In this document: in pieces, positions 25,314 through 33,587 of the stretch
Position numbering within the stretch: the first letter of the stretch is position 1
How the letters are laid out: every line of letters starts with the position of its first letter
Assembly (NCBI GenBank): GCA_949296805.1
Contig: CASFPO010000024.1
Span: 1-49,769 of the forward strand
Origin: an uncultured Bacillota bacterium
GTDB taxonomy: Bacteria > Bacillota > Clostridia > Christensenellales > UBA1242
Length of the DNA stretch: 49,769 bases
Reading direction: 5' to 3'
Program-made: the position numbers and the translations under genes
The notes under the pieces: model-generated
Database searches by the model: none
What the model saw: the letters and a program-made list of their open reading frames with translations, nothing else
Told to the model about the DNA's origin: nothing

Positions 25314-25583
25314 ATGGATAAAAGATTTAAATCGTATAGTTTTTGGACTGCTCTAGCTGGTGCTGTTGTGGTTTTTCTAAACGCTCTTGGCGATTGCTTT
25401 GGCTTTTCGATAGATAATGATCTGGTAAGTGGGCTAATAATGGCTTTTGCTGGAATACTGGTAGTTTTTGGTGTGGTTACGATGCCTAAAGAAAATGAAG
25501 ATAAACCTCAAGAAAGTGACAAAACCACCTCTCAAGAAGATGACAATACAAGTGATGAACAAGAAGAAAATTTAGATAACTAA
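25314..25583 (+). CDS. Phage holin (phi-LC3-like family)
   Basis: 89 residues. Residues 1-60 have the small-holin layout: basic start MDKRFKSYSFWTALAGAVVV, a first membrane helix, a short loop (FGFSIDNDLVSG), a second membrane helix and then a polar tail. The tail here is unusually acidic and repetitive in Glu, Asp, Ser and Thr (about residues 61-89). Holins make the hole through which an endolysin leaves, but no lysin gene follows; the block ends at a cloverleaf terminator and then an unrelated exported protein. AAAAGGAG precedes the ATG. Confidence 0.75.
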   Translation: MDKRFKSYSFWTALAGAVVVFLNALGDCFGFSIDNDLVSGLIMAFAGILVVFGVVTMPKENEDKPQESDKTTSQEDDNTSDEQEENLDN

Positions 25584-25589
25584 TAAGGG

Positions 25590-25690
25590 CTATTCAAAGA
25601 AAGCCCCGCCTTAAAAAGCGGGCAGAAAGTTTGCACTTTCTAAGCAAAGAACGATATCGTTCTTTGCTTGCTTTCTTTGAATAGTTTTTT
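25590..25690 (+). terminator. Cloverleaf-shaped composite terminator after the holin gene
   Basis: A perfect 15-bp closing stem (25590-25604 with 25670-25684) is followed by six T, so it is a standard terminator, but its loop is itself made of three hairpins: cccgc/gcggg (25605-25622), agaaagt/actttct with a ttgc loop (25624-25641), and a perfect 28-base palindrome with arms aagcaaagaacgat / atcgttctttgctt (25642-25669). Together they form a four-way junction of about 95 bases. The remainder of the gap (25691-25894) is AT-rich and ends with the next gene's promoter. Alternative roles: a mobile palindromic repeat inserted in a terminator loop, or a structured RNA. Confidence 0.8.
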
Positions 25691-25844
25691 ATTTTTACAA
25701 AATTCTTAACATATAAAAAGATGATAGATGCAAATAATTTAAATAAAATATAAACTTTTCTTTAATTTTTATTATAAAAAAGGTATAAAATCCTCTATTT
25801 ATTACATTTCGACAAGTTACACAATGCATTTTTTTAAAAAAGTA

Positions 25845-25873
25845 TTGTATTTTTGTAAAATATGTGCTATAAT
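25845..25873 (+). promoter_or_regulatory. Sigma-A promoter
   Basis: TTGTAT (25845-25850), 17-base spacer with TGTGC before the -10, TATAAT (25868-25873), 21 bases before the ATG at 25895. Confidence 0.75.
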
Positions 25874-25894
25874 GCTAATAGGGGGAATGGAAAT

Positions 25895-27085
25895 ATGAGA
25901 AATGGGGATTTAAAATCAAATGAAACGTATAAATTTGGTTTTAAAAAAAGATTAGTTATTGCATCATTAGCTTTGGCATTATTTACGGGAAGTGTTGTTG
26001 GTCTTACTAGCTACACTACAAGGCATATTGATCCAGTCAGCTCAGTAACGGAAGGCTTTGGTATAACAGAACAAGTGCCTACTACAAGTCAGACAACTGT
26101 TGAAGTGACAACAACAAATAAACCTACAGAAACTAAACCAGTAGAGACGGAGGATAATCAAAATAACAATGAAAATCCTGGCGAAATAGGTAACCAAGGC
26201 AACAACAATCAAGGCAATCAAGGCAATCACAATCAAGGCAACAACGAACAAGGTGGCGAGGCAGGCAACACACCTTCTGGCTCGGGCGAAAATAATCAAG
26301 GCGAGACGATAGAACATGACTTGCCACAAACGCTTGATGAGCTTTTTGCTCCAGGCAATGAAGAATATGTAAATATTTTAGCAAAATCGTTAAATGATAA
26401 TTTATATAATAAAATGGTTTCAAAAACAATGTCTCCTGATGTCGAGAGTGTAAGAGACGCAAGATGGGAACTTATCAGTAGTGACGGTGTAAACGTCGAT
26501 AAGATCAGATTGTTTGCAATCAATGACGTCAGAGAAGGATCAAGTGAATTTCTAGTTACGAGTGTTGCACTAAGCACTCCGTTAACTATTAAAGAATTGA
26601 TGTATCCTGATCCTGAGGAATTTGAAGCCATTTTTTCAAATACAAAATCTAATGGTGTAAAATATAGGATGGAGCATGTACTTTCATATAATCCAACAGT
26701 TCAAGGTACTAGAGATGAACTTATTAATGCTATTAATGCAAAACTTATGGAAGATGGAGTGATTCATCCAGTCGATCAAGATACACTAACAATTTTTGTA
26801 GAGGAAGGTGTTCACGTAATACCAGGGATGGGAACTACTAGAGAAATTATAGTGCTAAATGTTAATGACAATTTTATAGAAGAAGTTAACATCAACATAC
26901 AAGAAAATCAATTAAACAACAATGACCAAACTTTAATAGAAAACTTAAATAAAGGCAATTACATTGATGTAGGTAACTTGCAAGTATATATAGAATGTTC
27001 GCCATATGTTTTTGATAATCAGACCTCACTTATAACCGGCGAAGTCATTGAAATGGATGCAGGCGGACTTGGGCTAGAGTTTTAA
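25895..27085 (+). CDS. Membrane-anchored surface protein with Gly/Asn/Gln repeat linker
   Basis: 396 residues from ATG 25895; an in-frame ATG at 25862 lies inside the promoter and is rejected. A basic N-terminus is followed by one hydrophobic segment (about 22-40, LVIASLALALFTGSVVGL), so the protein is exported or anchored. Next come a Thr-rich stretch (TTSQTTVEVTTTNKPTETKP) and a low-complexity linker of GNQ/GNN units near 100-145, then a globular C-terminal ~250 residues of mixed helix and strand (from LDELFAPGNEEYVNILAKSL). I recognise no family. The linker resembles wall-spanning spacers. Monocistronic with its own promoter and terminator. Confidence 0.7.
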   Translation: MRNGDLKSNETYKFGFKKRLVIASLALALFTGSVVGLTSYTTRHIDPVSSVTEGFGITEQVPTTSQTTVEVTTTNKPTETKPVETEDNQNNNENPGEIGNQGNNNQGNQGNHNQGNNEQGGEAGNTPSGSGENNQGETIEHDLPQTLDELFAPGNEEYVNILAKSLNDNLYNKMVSKTMSPDVESVRDARWELISSDGVNVDKIRLFAINDVREGSSEFLVTSVALSTPLTIKELMYPDPEEFEAIFSNTKSNGVKYRMEHVLSYNPTVQGTRDELINAINAKLMEDGVIHPVDQDTLTIFVEEGVHVIPGMGTTREIIVLNVNDNFIEEVNINIQENQLNNNDQTLIENLNKGNYIDVGNLQVYIECSPYVFDNQTSLITGEVIEMDAGGLGLEF

Positions 27086-27100
27086 CATAAAATATAAAAA

Positions 27101-27126
27101 GGAGCGAGAAAAATCGCTCTTTTTTG
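27101..27126 (+). terminator. Rho-independent terminator
   Basis: Stem gagcga/tcgctc (27102-27107 with 27114-27119) followed by tttttt, 16 bases after the stop. Confidence 0.85.
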
Positions 27127-27146
27127 ATATAAAATACTATAAAAAG

Positions 27147-27175
27147 TTGTTTTTTGTTAAAAATTCGGTTAAAAT
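27147..27175 (+). promoter_or_regulatory. Promoter placed for a leaderless mRNA
   Basis: TTGTTT (27147-27152), 17-base spacer, TAAAAT (27170-27175). The ATG at 27182 is only six bases after the -10, where transcription should start, and no ribosome binding site precedes it. Confidence 0.55.
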
Positions 27176-27181
27176 ATTAAT

Positions 27182-29341
27182 ATGAAAAATAAGCTTTTCT
27201 TTAAAATATTGACTTTTTGTATGATCTTGTGCTTTGCCTTTATTAGTACAGGCTGTCTTGGGCTGTCACGAGAAGATTATGAAAACTTTGATGATGAAGC
27301 ACTTGAAGAGTCAAAGATTATAGATATGTATGGTACAAAGGTTCTTTATCGTCCAGATGAATATGATTATGACGTTGGTTCAGGCGCTACAGAAGGGGAG
27401 ACCAACAATTATTATGGTGCTTACGCTTACCATATATTAGCTTCATTGTTTGATGTATATGGTTTGACTTACAGTTTAACAGTAACAGGGTATGATGACT
27501 TTATAGGTTACCTTCCTAACTTTAATGAAGAAAATTTAAGCTATCTATATGACAGTATCCGTTATCAAGTAGATAGCGTGGGCAGAGTTACTTTAACGCA
27601 AAAGGTAGAAGTTGACCAGCAAGGTAATATAATAAACTATCTCGATCAGCCTGTTGCAATTGCAGACAGTGGCGGTGCTCCTTATTATATTTTGGGTGCT
27701 GATACTCTCGTTAGGTGGAATTGGACACTTGCTCCAACTTCTAACACATCAACAGAAAATTTAAAGGCTTATGCTTATAATGGAGAAAATACCCAAGTAG
27801 GCAACGAAGATAGTGTTCCACTTGTTCAAGGGGGCAGGGTATACTTAAATAGTGATGAGCTACCTTCCACTGCAATTACTAGTTATTATGCACGTGATTT
27901 GTTGTTTTCATCAACACTCTATGAAAGTATCTATCTTTCTTCTAATTTGGATACTGCACTTGCTCCAAGCGACCAAGAGGCGTATTCTGATTATGTGAGA
28001 GCACTTGAGTATGTTATCTATTGTTATGCTGTTGACTTAGAGCCTGGAGAGATTTATGTTACAATAAATGACGATTACACCTATGATATAGAGGTGCAAA
28101 TCAATGAAAATTATAGAGGGTCTGTAGAAGAGGCTCTTGAAGTTGCAAGGCAGACCTTTATAGAGCTAGGAGCTTATGTTGGGCTTGTGGATAGGCAGAT
28201 AGAAAATATAGAACAATGGATTCTTAATAATATTATTGGTGCAACTGTTCTCGAGGCTGATGACACCTTTACAAATTATACCTCTGGGGTTATTGAATAT
28301 CTTGTTGTTGACGATAATGGCGACTATGTGCTTAACGATAAGGGGGATGAATTGGTGGCGGGTTATGGCTTTGGTCAAGCCTCGTCCTCAGAGTTTATTT
28401 TAGGAAGAGATTATGCCACAGCTGTCGAGAACATTGTGACCGATGTATGCAACAACGTAACGATAGGCAATGTGGATGGCGAGGATGTAACGATAGACAA
28501 TCGCTTCCCTGCCTCAAGTATTATGGAATATGCTGGCAATACCTTTGTTATAGGAGATGACTCAAACTTTGTCGCTCCAGGCGAGGGAGATTTAAATGAG
28601 CTTGGCTGTATTCTTCCACTTGAATATCAGTCAGTGGTGCTTATGCTTGACCGAGAAATCTATCTTGACGGAATTAGGATTGCTTTTAAGTATGATGCCG
28701 ACCTTGATGGAACAGAAGAGGGCGTTTATGATCCAAGCAAATATATTGATATAATTGTAGACTTAAATTATTACAATAGCCAAACAAGGCAAAGGCAGGT
28801 GCTAGCCTCTAAGCAAATTAGGGTGTATGATGGACCTTACGATGCAAGCTTTAGATATGATTATGATATACAAAACCCTGACCCTAATGATTGGCCAGCT
28901 GAAGGACCTGACGTGCCTGAAAACTTGCCACGAGATCATACTAGTGTGCTGAATTTTGACAACCTTGGGCAAATTCATATAGGCGAGTTTGATGTTGACA
29001 TCGGAGAGGGTGCTCTTATGACCGATGTGGGAACGGTGGGCAATTACACCTCAAGGCCTTATGTGTCAACTGAGCCTCTTACGCTAATTGGAACAAGCCG
29101 AGTTATCAATTATTATGAGGTGGTTGAGTACGGCTCAAATCCAGAATATGACACCGACCAGCTCCCAGATAGATATACCTATATCTCGGGCAGATTTAAA
29201 CATACAGCGTTTGGGGGAAGCTGTGATTATATTGAGATAACCTACAAAGTTATAAAGCTAGCAGGCGATACCACCACAAACTATAAGTTTTACACTGGAC
29301 TTGCGGGCGTTGATTATAACGAAGAGCCTTATGCTTATTAA
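27182..29341 (+). CDS. Large lipoprotein, unknown function
   Basis: 719 residues. The N-terminus (MKNKLFFKILTFCMILCFAF) and the cysteine at about 25 in STGCLG make a lipoprotein signal, although the -3 residue is Ser rather than the usual Leu. The mature protein is acidic and rich in Tyr, Asn and Asp, with many short beta-strand motifs and no catalytic motif that I recognise. The segment near 280-340 (YVRALEYVIYCYAVDLEPG and VEEALEVARQTFIELGAYVG) is helical. Size and composition suggest a surface or wall-associated protein. Start: ATG 27182 directly at the expected transcription start, with no ribosome binding site. Monocistronic. Confidence 0.75.
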   Translation: MKNKLFFKILTFCMILCFAFISTGCLGLSREDYENFDDEALEESKIIDMYGTKVLYRPDEYDYDVGSGATEGETNNYYGAYAYHILASLFDVYGLTYSLTVTGYDDFIGYLPNFNEENLSYLYDSIRYQVDSVGRVTLTQKVEVDQQGNIINYLDQPVAIADSGGAPYYILGADTLVRWNWTLAPTSNTSTENLKAYAYNGENTQVGNEDSVPLVQGGRVYLNSDELPSTAITSYYARDLLFSSTLYESIYLSSNLDTALAPSDQEAYSDYVRALEYVIYCYAVDLEPGEIYVTINDDYTYDIEVQINENYRGSVEEALEVARQTFIELGAYVGLVDRQIENIEQWILNNIIGATVLEADDTFTNYTSGVIEYLVVDDNGDYVLNDKGDELVAGYGFGQASSSEFILGRDYATAVENIVTDVCNNVTIGNVDGEDVTIDNRFPASSIMEYAGNTFVIGDDSNFVAPGEGDLNELGCILPLEYQSVVLMLDREIYLDGIRIAFKYDADLDGTEEGVYDPSKYIDIIVDLNYYNSQTRQRQVLASKQIRVYDGPYDASFRYDYDIQNPDPNDWPAEGPDVPENLPRDHTSVLNFDNLGQIHIGEFDVDIGEGALMTDVGTVGNYTSRPYVSTEPLTLIGTSRVINYYEVVEYGSNPEYDTDQLPDRYTYISGRFKHTAFGGSCDYIEITYKVIKLAGDTTTNYKFYTGLAGVDYNEEPYAY

Positions 29342-29350
29342 TACAAAAAT

Positions 29351-29378
29351 ATAGTTTGCACTTTGCAGGCTATTTTTT
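29351..29378 (+). terminator. Rho-independent terminator
   Basis: Stem atagtttgca / tgcaggctat (10 bp including two G-U pairs, 3-base loop) followed by tttttt, ten bases after the lipoprotein stop. Confidence 0.75.
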
Positions 29379-29429
29379 GTTGTTTTGACTGGGCTTGCTT
29401 ATTAAAATTTAATAATTATAAAAAATCGA

Positions 29430-29458
29430 TTGAATTTTGCCTCTCAATTTGATAAAAT
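29430..29458 (+). promoter_or_regulatory. comEC promoter, near-leaderless
   Basis: TTGAAT (29430-29435), 17-base spacer, TAAAAT (29453-29458), with the ATG at 29467 only eight bases after the -10 and no ribosome binding site. Confidence 0.5.
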
Positions 29459-29466
29459 TATCTATA

Positions 29467-31566
29467 ATGAAAAGTAAAAGGCTGATAAACTTTAGATATT
29501 TCTTCTATCCTTTTTTGATGTTTTTGTTTGGTATCATCATCTCAAAAGGGCTTTTTTCTGGCGAAGTGGAAAGTATTATAATCACTTTGCTAGCTCTTGG
29601 CACTTTAATAGGCATTTGTGTATATAAAAAATCGTTAAAAATTCTCGCTCTTTTTTTGGCAACCTTTGTGCTTGGTGTAGGCTTTTTCTTTATAGGTATT
29701 GCCACAAACAAGGTTAAGTCCTATGACGGCGTAGTTTCGGTTGTTGGTAGGGTAAGTGACGACTTTGAAGAAAGTGATTACTACTACACAGTTATCCTTG
29801 ACAATGTGAAAATTGAAGGCGAGGCTAGTAAAAATATAAGTGCTACCTTTTCAAAAGGAGCAAACGAGATAAAAATAGGAGATTTTGTCTCCTTTGAAAG
29901 TGAAGTGGTCACTCTGCCACTATTTTCTCTTGGCGGATTAAATTCTAGCTTCTACCGAGCAGGAGTGGGCTATAGCACCGAGGCAAGCACCTCTGACATT
30001 GTTGTCACAAATGGCTATATGACCATTGATGAGGTGGCAAGGCAGTCCATTAAAACACTTCTCTATCAAAATATGAGCGAGAATAACGCCTCGATTGCCT
30101 ATGCTGTGCTTTTTGGTGACCAAAATGGAATAAGCTACCAAACGCAGTCAGCCTACAGAGATTCAGGTATCATCCATATTATAACGGTAAGTGGCTTTAA
30201 TGTGGCGTTTTTGATTGCTATTATCTATTCTTTTTTAAATAAATGCAGGGTAAATCAAAAAGTAAGCTTTATTATTACAGTAATGATTATAATTATATAC
30301 GCTTATTTCTGCTCCTTTGCACCTTCAGTGCTACGAGCAAGCGTTATGGGAATTGTGATAATGTTAAGCGAGCTGACTGGTAGAAGATATGACCCGCTTA
30401 ACGCCCTTGGTTTGTCGGGAATAATAATTTTGCTGTTCAGCCCATTGACTGCCTTTGACGTTGGCTTTTTAATGTCAGTGGCGTGCGTGTGCGGAATTGT
30501 ATTTCTTAACCCTCTATTCACAGCATTGCTTAAAAAATTTATTCCTAAAAAATTTGCACAGTATATCTCGGTGTCTATGTCGGCACAGCTGGCAATCTTG
30601 CCCTTTTTAGCAAGTTTTTCGTCAAATCTAAACCTTTTAAATAGCATCGTAAACTTATTTGTCGTACCTATTTTTGTCTTAATCTTTCCTTATCTATTTA
30701 TCGTTTCCTTTGTTTGTCTGCTATTGCCATCACTCTCATTTTTGCTAGTGCCTGTTGAGTGGGGACTTGTGGTTTGCAAAGTGCTAGCAACTATCTTTGC
30801 AAGTACATCCTTACAAGTTGGGCTTTCGCCATGGAATATTACCACAAGTGCAGTCTTTTTTGTAACGCTATTTTTGGCAAGTACGCTATTTATGATAAGT
30901 GGTATGGTAAAACTCGAGATTTCCTCAGGACTTATTTTTATGTTAGTCTCGTTAGTCGGTCTATTTACCTTGACTGATAGATTAAACTCTGGCATAATTT
31001 ACTTAAACTCCTATGGAGAGCAGTGTATACTTATGAAGTCCTCAGAGGGTCACACCCTTGCAATAGGCGATTGTTACATAACCGAAAGGGCACTGGCAAA
31101 ATATAAGCTAGAGGGCATAGATTTTTATCTGTCCTTTGACAGTATTGATGATAGAGATATCTCTAGACTTGAAGAATATAATATTGCATACTATATATGC
31201 CTTGACGGAGATGACTTTCAAGAGGGTTTGACAATAGTGCCGACTAATAGAGAAGTGGAGGCAGGTAGCTTTCGTTTTGCCTATATAGAAATTGAAGAGG
31301 GCGTGCTTGGCACTGCTGTTCAGTTTGATGACTTTTCAGTTTTTGTTGCCAGCGGACTTGAAAAGGATTATAATAATGATTATATCTCGTCAGTTATAAA
31401 TGACTTGTCCTGCGAGCTAGTAATAGAAGAGACTTCTAGCCTTGCAAGTGAAAACTATATCTCAATCTCATCACAAAAAAATAATGTTACAGATTATAAC
31501 TATATCGATAATGGTAATATGCTTATCACTAAAAAGGACAAACTAATAGTTGCATCTATAGATTAA
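29467..31566 (+). CDS. comEC: ComEC/Rec2 DNA uptake channel with degenerate metallo-beta-lactamase domain
   Basis: 699 residues from ATG 29467. The N-terminal part has membrane helices and an OB-like soluble segment; the central Competence domain (about 210-480) has the family core with GVIHIITVSGFNVAFL-like sequence (GIIHIITVSGFNVAFLIA), RASVMGIVIMLSELTGRRYDPLNALG and many helices. This is the inner-membrane pore for transforming single-stranded DNA. The C-terminal soluble domain keeps the size and strand order of the metallo-beta-lactamase-like domain, but where HxHxDH should be (about residues 549-562) it reads GIDFYLSFDSIDD, so the metal site is lost. holA follows 11 bases later, a common neighbour in Bacillota. 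comEA is not in the window. Confidence 0.88.
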   Translation: MKSKRLINFRYFFYPFLMFLFGIIISKGLFSGEVESIIITLLALGTLIGICVYKKSLKILALFLATFVLGVGFFFIGIATNKVKSYDGVVSVVGRVSDDFEESDYYYTVILDNVKIEGEASKNISATFSKGANEIKIGDFVSFESEVVTLPLFSLGGLNSSFYRAGVGYSTEASTSDIVVTNGYMTIDEVARQSIKTLLYQNMSENNASIAYAVLFGDQNGISYQTQSAYRDSGIIHIITVSGFNVAFLIAIIYSFLNKCRVNQKVSFIITVMIIIIYAYFCSFAPSVLRASVMGIVIMLSELTGRRYDPLNALGLSGIIILLFSPLTAFDVGFLMSVACVCGIVFLNPLFTALLKKFIPKKFAQYISVSMSAQLAILPFLASFSSNLNLLNSIVNLFVVPIFVLIFPYLFIVSFVCLLLPSLSFLLVPVEWGLVVCKVLATIFASTSLQVGLSPWNITTSAVFFVTLFLASTLFMISGMVKLEISSGLIFMLVSLVGLFTLTDRLNSGIIYLNSYGEQCILMKSSEGHTLAIGDCYITERALAKYKLEGIDFYLSFDSIDDRDISRLEEYNIAYYICLDGDDFQEGLTIVPTNREVEAGSFRFAYIEIEEGVLGTAVQFDDFSVFVASGLEKDYNNDYISSVINDLSCELVIEETSSLASENYISISSQKNNVTDYNYIDNGNMLITKKDKLIVASID

Positions 31567-31577
31567 AAGGAGCTTTA

Positions 31578-32516
31578 ATGAAAACCTTAAAAAACAGACT
31601 AAAAGAAAAGATAGAGCCTTGCTATCTACTTCAAGGCGAAGATTATTACTTGTACGAAAAGGCTTTGTCTATGATAAAAAAAAGTTGTAATATCTTAATG
31701 CCAGACTTTGACTTTGCAGTGCTAGATGATGAAAACTTTTCTATGAAAGCCCTTATTGACAGTGCTTATATTTTGCCTTTAGGTAGCAAAAGACGGCTGA
31801 TTTTGGTAAAAAATGTTAGCAAAATATCAGAAAATGATAAAAAATTGTTACTTGAATATCTTTCAAAGCCTACAGATACCACTGTGATAGTTATCTTTGA
31901 TTATTTGCAAAAGTTTGACTTTGTAAAAAATAGCTCTGCCTTTGTTGATTGCAAACGCTTTGATAAGCTTACAGCTACAGCGGTTATCGTTAAAGAACTT
32001 GAAAAATATAACAAAAAGATAAGCAAAGAGGCTCTTGACTGCCTTTTTGACTATTGTAATGGCTATTTGACAAGAATGATGAACGAGCTTGTTAAATTGT
32101 CTTTCTATGACCTTGACGATCCACTTATTACCAAAAAACTTGTTGAAAATATGACAGCTAAAGATAATGAATTTGTGGTATATGAGCTTACCGAGGCACT
32201 TGGCAAAAAGGATGGAGATAAGGCACTCACAGTCCTTAGTCAAATGCCTAAAGAGGTGCTTGGGCTAATTACAAACCACTTTAGAAGATTGTTTTTTATC
32301 TCAACTTCTTCGCTAAGCGATAAAGAACTTGCCTCACTGCTAGGCATAAAAGAATTTGCAGTAGCAAAACAACGCCAGCAAACCAAAAATTTTTCAAAAA
32401 TTCAATTAAAAAAAATATACGCTTTGCTTGAGCAAGTTGACTATGCTATCAAAAGCGGTGCAATGCTACAAGAAAATGCTATATATTATTTGGTATTATC
32501 TATATTGTATATATAG
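31578..32516 (+). CDS. holA: HolA, DNA polymerase III delta subunit
   Basis: 312 residues with the HolA plan: AAA+-like N-terminus (YLLQGEDYYLYEKALSMI, with no Walker A, as expected), the region SAYILPLGSKRRLILVKNV, the central SKEALDCLFDYCNGYLTRMMNELVKL and a C-terminal collar helix bundle ending ALLEQVDYAIKSGAMLQENA. Delta opens the sliding clamp during loading. AAAGGAG precedes the ATG, and the gene is co-transcribed with comEC. rpsT, usually next in Bacillota, is absent. No obvious terminator follows; a complex inverted-repeat region begins about 110 bases downstream. Confidence 0.92.
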   Translation: MKTLKNRLKEKIEPCYLLQGEDYYLYEKALSMIKKSCNILMPDFDFAVLDDENFSMKALIDSAYILPLGSKRRLILVKNVSKISENDKKLLLEYLSKPTDTTVIVIFDYLQKFDFVKNSSAFVDCKRFDKLTATAVIVKELEKYNKKISKEALDCLFDYCNGYLTRMMNELVKLSFYDLDDPLITKKLVENMTAKDNEFVVYELTEALGKKDGDKALTVLSQMPKEVLGLITNHFRRLFFISTSSLSDKELASLLGIKEFAVAKQRQQTKNFSKIQLKKIYALLEQVDYAIKSGAMLQENAIYYLVLSILYI

Positions 32517-32623
32517 TAATAATTCTTTATTTATAAAATATAATTTTTAGTTTTTTGTGATAAATTTAAAGTTTTACTATTTTTTTATGTATAAATAGAC
32601 TAATTTTGCAAATATTATCTTAA

Positions 32624-32697
32624 GGCAAAACGACCGACTACTCCTTGATTTTAACTAGATAATTCAAGCTTTTTATAGGTTTTGCCAAAAAATCAAG
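32624..32697 (+). other. Interleaved inverted repeats, possible RNA pseudoknot
   Basis: Stem 1: ggcaaaac (32624-32631) with gttttgcc (32679-32686). Stem 2: cttgatttt (32644-32652) with aaaatcaag (32689-32697). The 5' arm of stem 2 lies inside the loop of stem 1 and its 3' arm directly follows it, the arrangement of an H-type pseudoknot. A third, competing pairing cttga/tcaag (32644-32648 with 32664-32668) could switch with stem 2. It sits in the 285-bp gap between holA and the TasA-like gene, upstream of that gene's promoter. I cannot match it to a known riboswitch. Confidence 0.5.
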
Positions 32698-32747
32698 CAA
32701 AATTTTATCGAAAAATATATTTTTTTGAAAAAATTTTGTCAATTTGT

Positions 32748-32777
32748 TTGACAAAGCCACTTAAAAGGGAGTAGAAT
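32748..32777 (+). promoter_or_regulatory. Strong sigma-A promoter of the TasA-like gene
   Basis: TTGACA (32748-32753), 18-base spacer, TAGAAT (32772-32777), 24 bases before the ATG, with AAAAGGAGG at the usual distance. This is one of the best promoter and ribosome-site combinations in the window, predicting high expression. Confidence 0.75.
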
Positions 32778-32801
32778 GAAATCAGTTAAAAGGAGGAAAA
32801 T

Positions 32802-33374
32802 ATGTCGTTAAAAGCAAAACTTGTAACATCAATTTCAGCATTCGCTCTTGTACTTGCATTGTTAATTGTTGGGGTGCTCGCAGCAAGCTCAGTTACAGTT
32901 AATATGGGAGGTCAAATTTCATTTACTGCATCAGACGTACATGCTAGAGTTACAATTAATGTTGAAGGTACTGCTGCTCATGATACTACTGATGATGCAA
33001 CATATCTCTTTACATACGATGCAGACGAAGAAGCTAATGGTGCTACATTAGTCACTGGTAATTCTGCAGATTGGACAAGCAAGAGTTGGACATTTGACGA
33101 TGCAAGAACTATCACTGTTACTGTAAAAATTGAAAACCTTGATGCTAGTCGTTCAATCGATGTAACATTTGTTGCTCCAGAAGACAATGATACCACAGTA
33201 ATTGGAGCTAACCTTACTTGCGCTACAACTTCTACTGGTACAAATGTTGCGTCTGCAACAATTGCTGGCAGTGGAGACCTTACTTACACTATGACATTTA
33301 CAATCACTGATCAAAATGCTAGTGTATCTAACGCTGCTTGGGGCGCTGTATTAACTTTAGCTAACGCTGCTTAA
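32802..33374 (+). CDS. TasA/camelysin-like secreted fibre-type protein
   Basis: 190 residues. The SipW-type signal (MSLKAKLVTSISAFALVLAL then LIVGVLAASS) precedes an all-beta mature part rich in Thr, Ala, Ser and Asp with strand motifs such as RTITVTVKIENLD and DLTYTMTFTIT. No cysteine stabilisation is apparent. It is a paralogue of the 14502 product. Relatives (TasA, camelysin) are secreted by SipW-like peptidases and assemble into surface fibres. It has a strong promoter and an AGGAGG site, and a terminator follows, so it is expressed alone and probably at high level. Two related genes, an anchored relative and the peptidase, follow on the same strand. Confidence 0.7.
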   Translation: MSLKAKLVTSISAFALVLALLIVGVLAASSVTVNMGGQISFTASDVHARVTINVEGTAAHDTTDDATYLFTYDADEEANGATLVTGNSADWTSKSWTFDDARTITVTVKIENLDASRSIDVTFVAPEDNDTTVIGANLTCATTSTGTNVASATIAGSGDLTYTMTFTITDQNASVSNAAWGAVLTLANAA

Positions 33375-33414
33375 GTTAATAGAGTAAACTAACATAATTA
33401 AAATCTGCGACAAG

Positions 33415-33444
33415 AATCATATAGGATTACCTATATGATTTTTT
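33415..33444 (+). terminator. Rho-independent terminator
   Basis: Perfect 10-bp stem aatcatatag / ctatatgatt with a 6-base loop, then tttt. Confidence 0.88.
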
Positions 33445-33587
33445 GTTTACCACTTATTAGATTAATTTGACTGCTAGTTTCTGCAATAAGGGCTAAAAAT
33501 ACAATTAATTTAGTAAATTCGTCAAAAATATGCAAATTTATTTTATATTTTTTGTAAAAAATGCTAAACTAACCTTAGGAGTAATAT

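Noticed and set aside
25862..25894. Upstream ATG extension of the 25895 protein
   Set aside because: It overlaps the TATAAT box at 25868-25873, so it would not be in the transcript.
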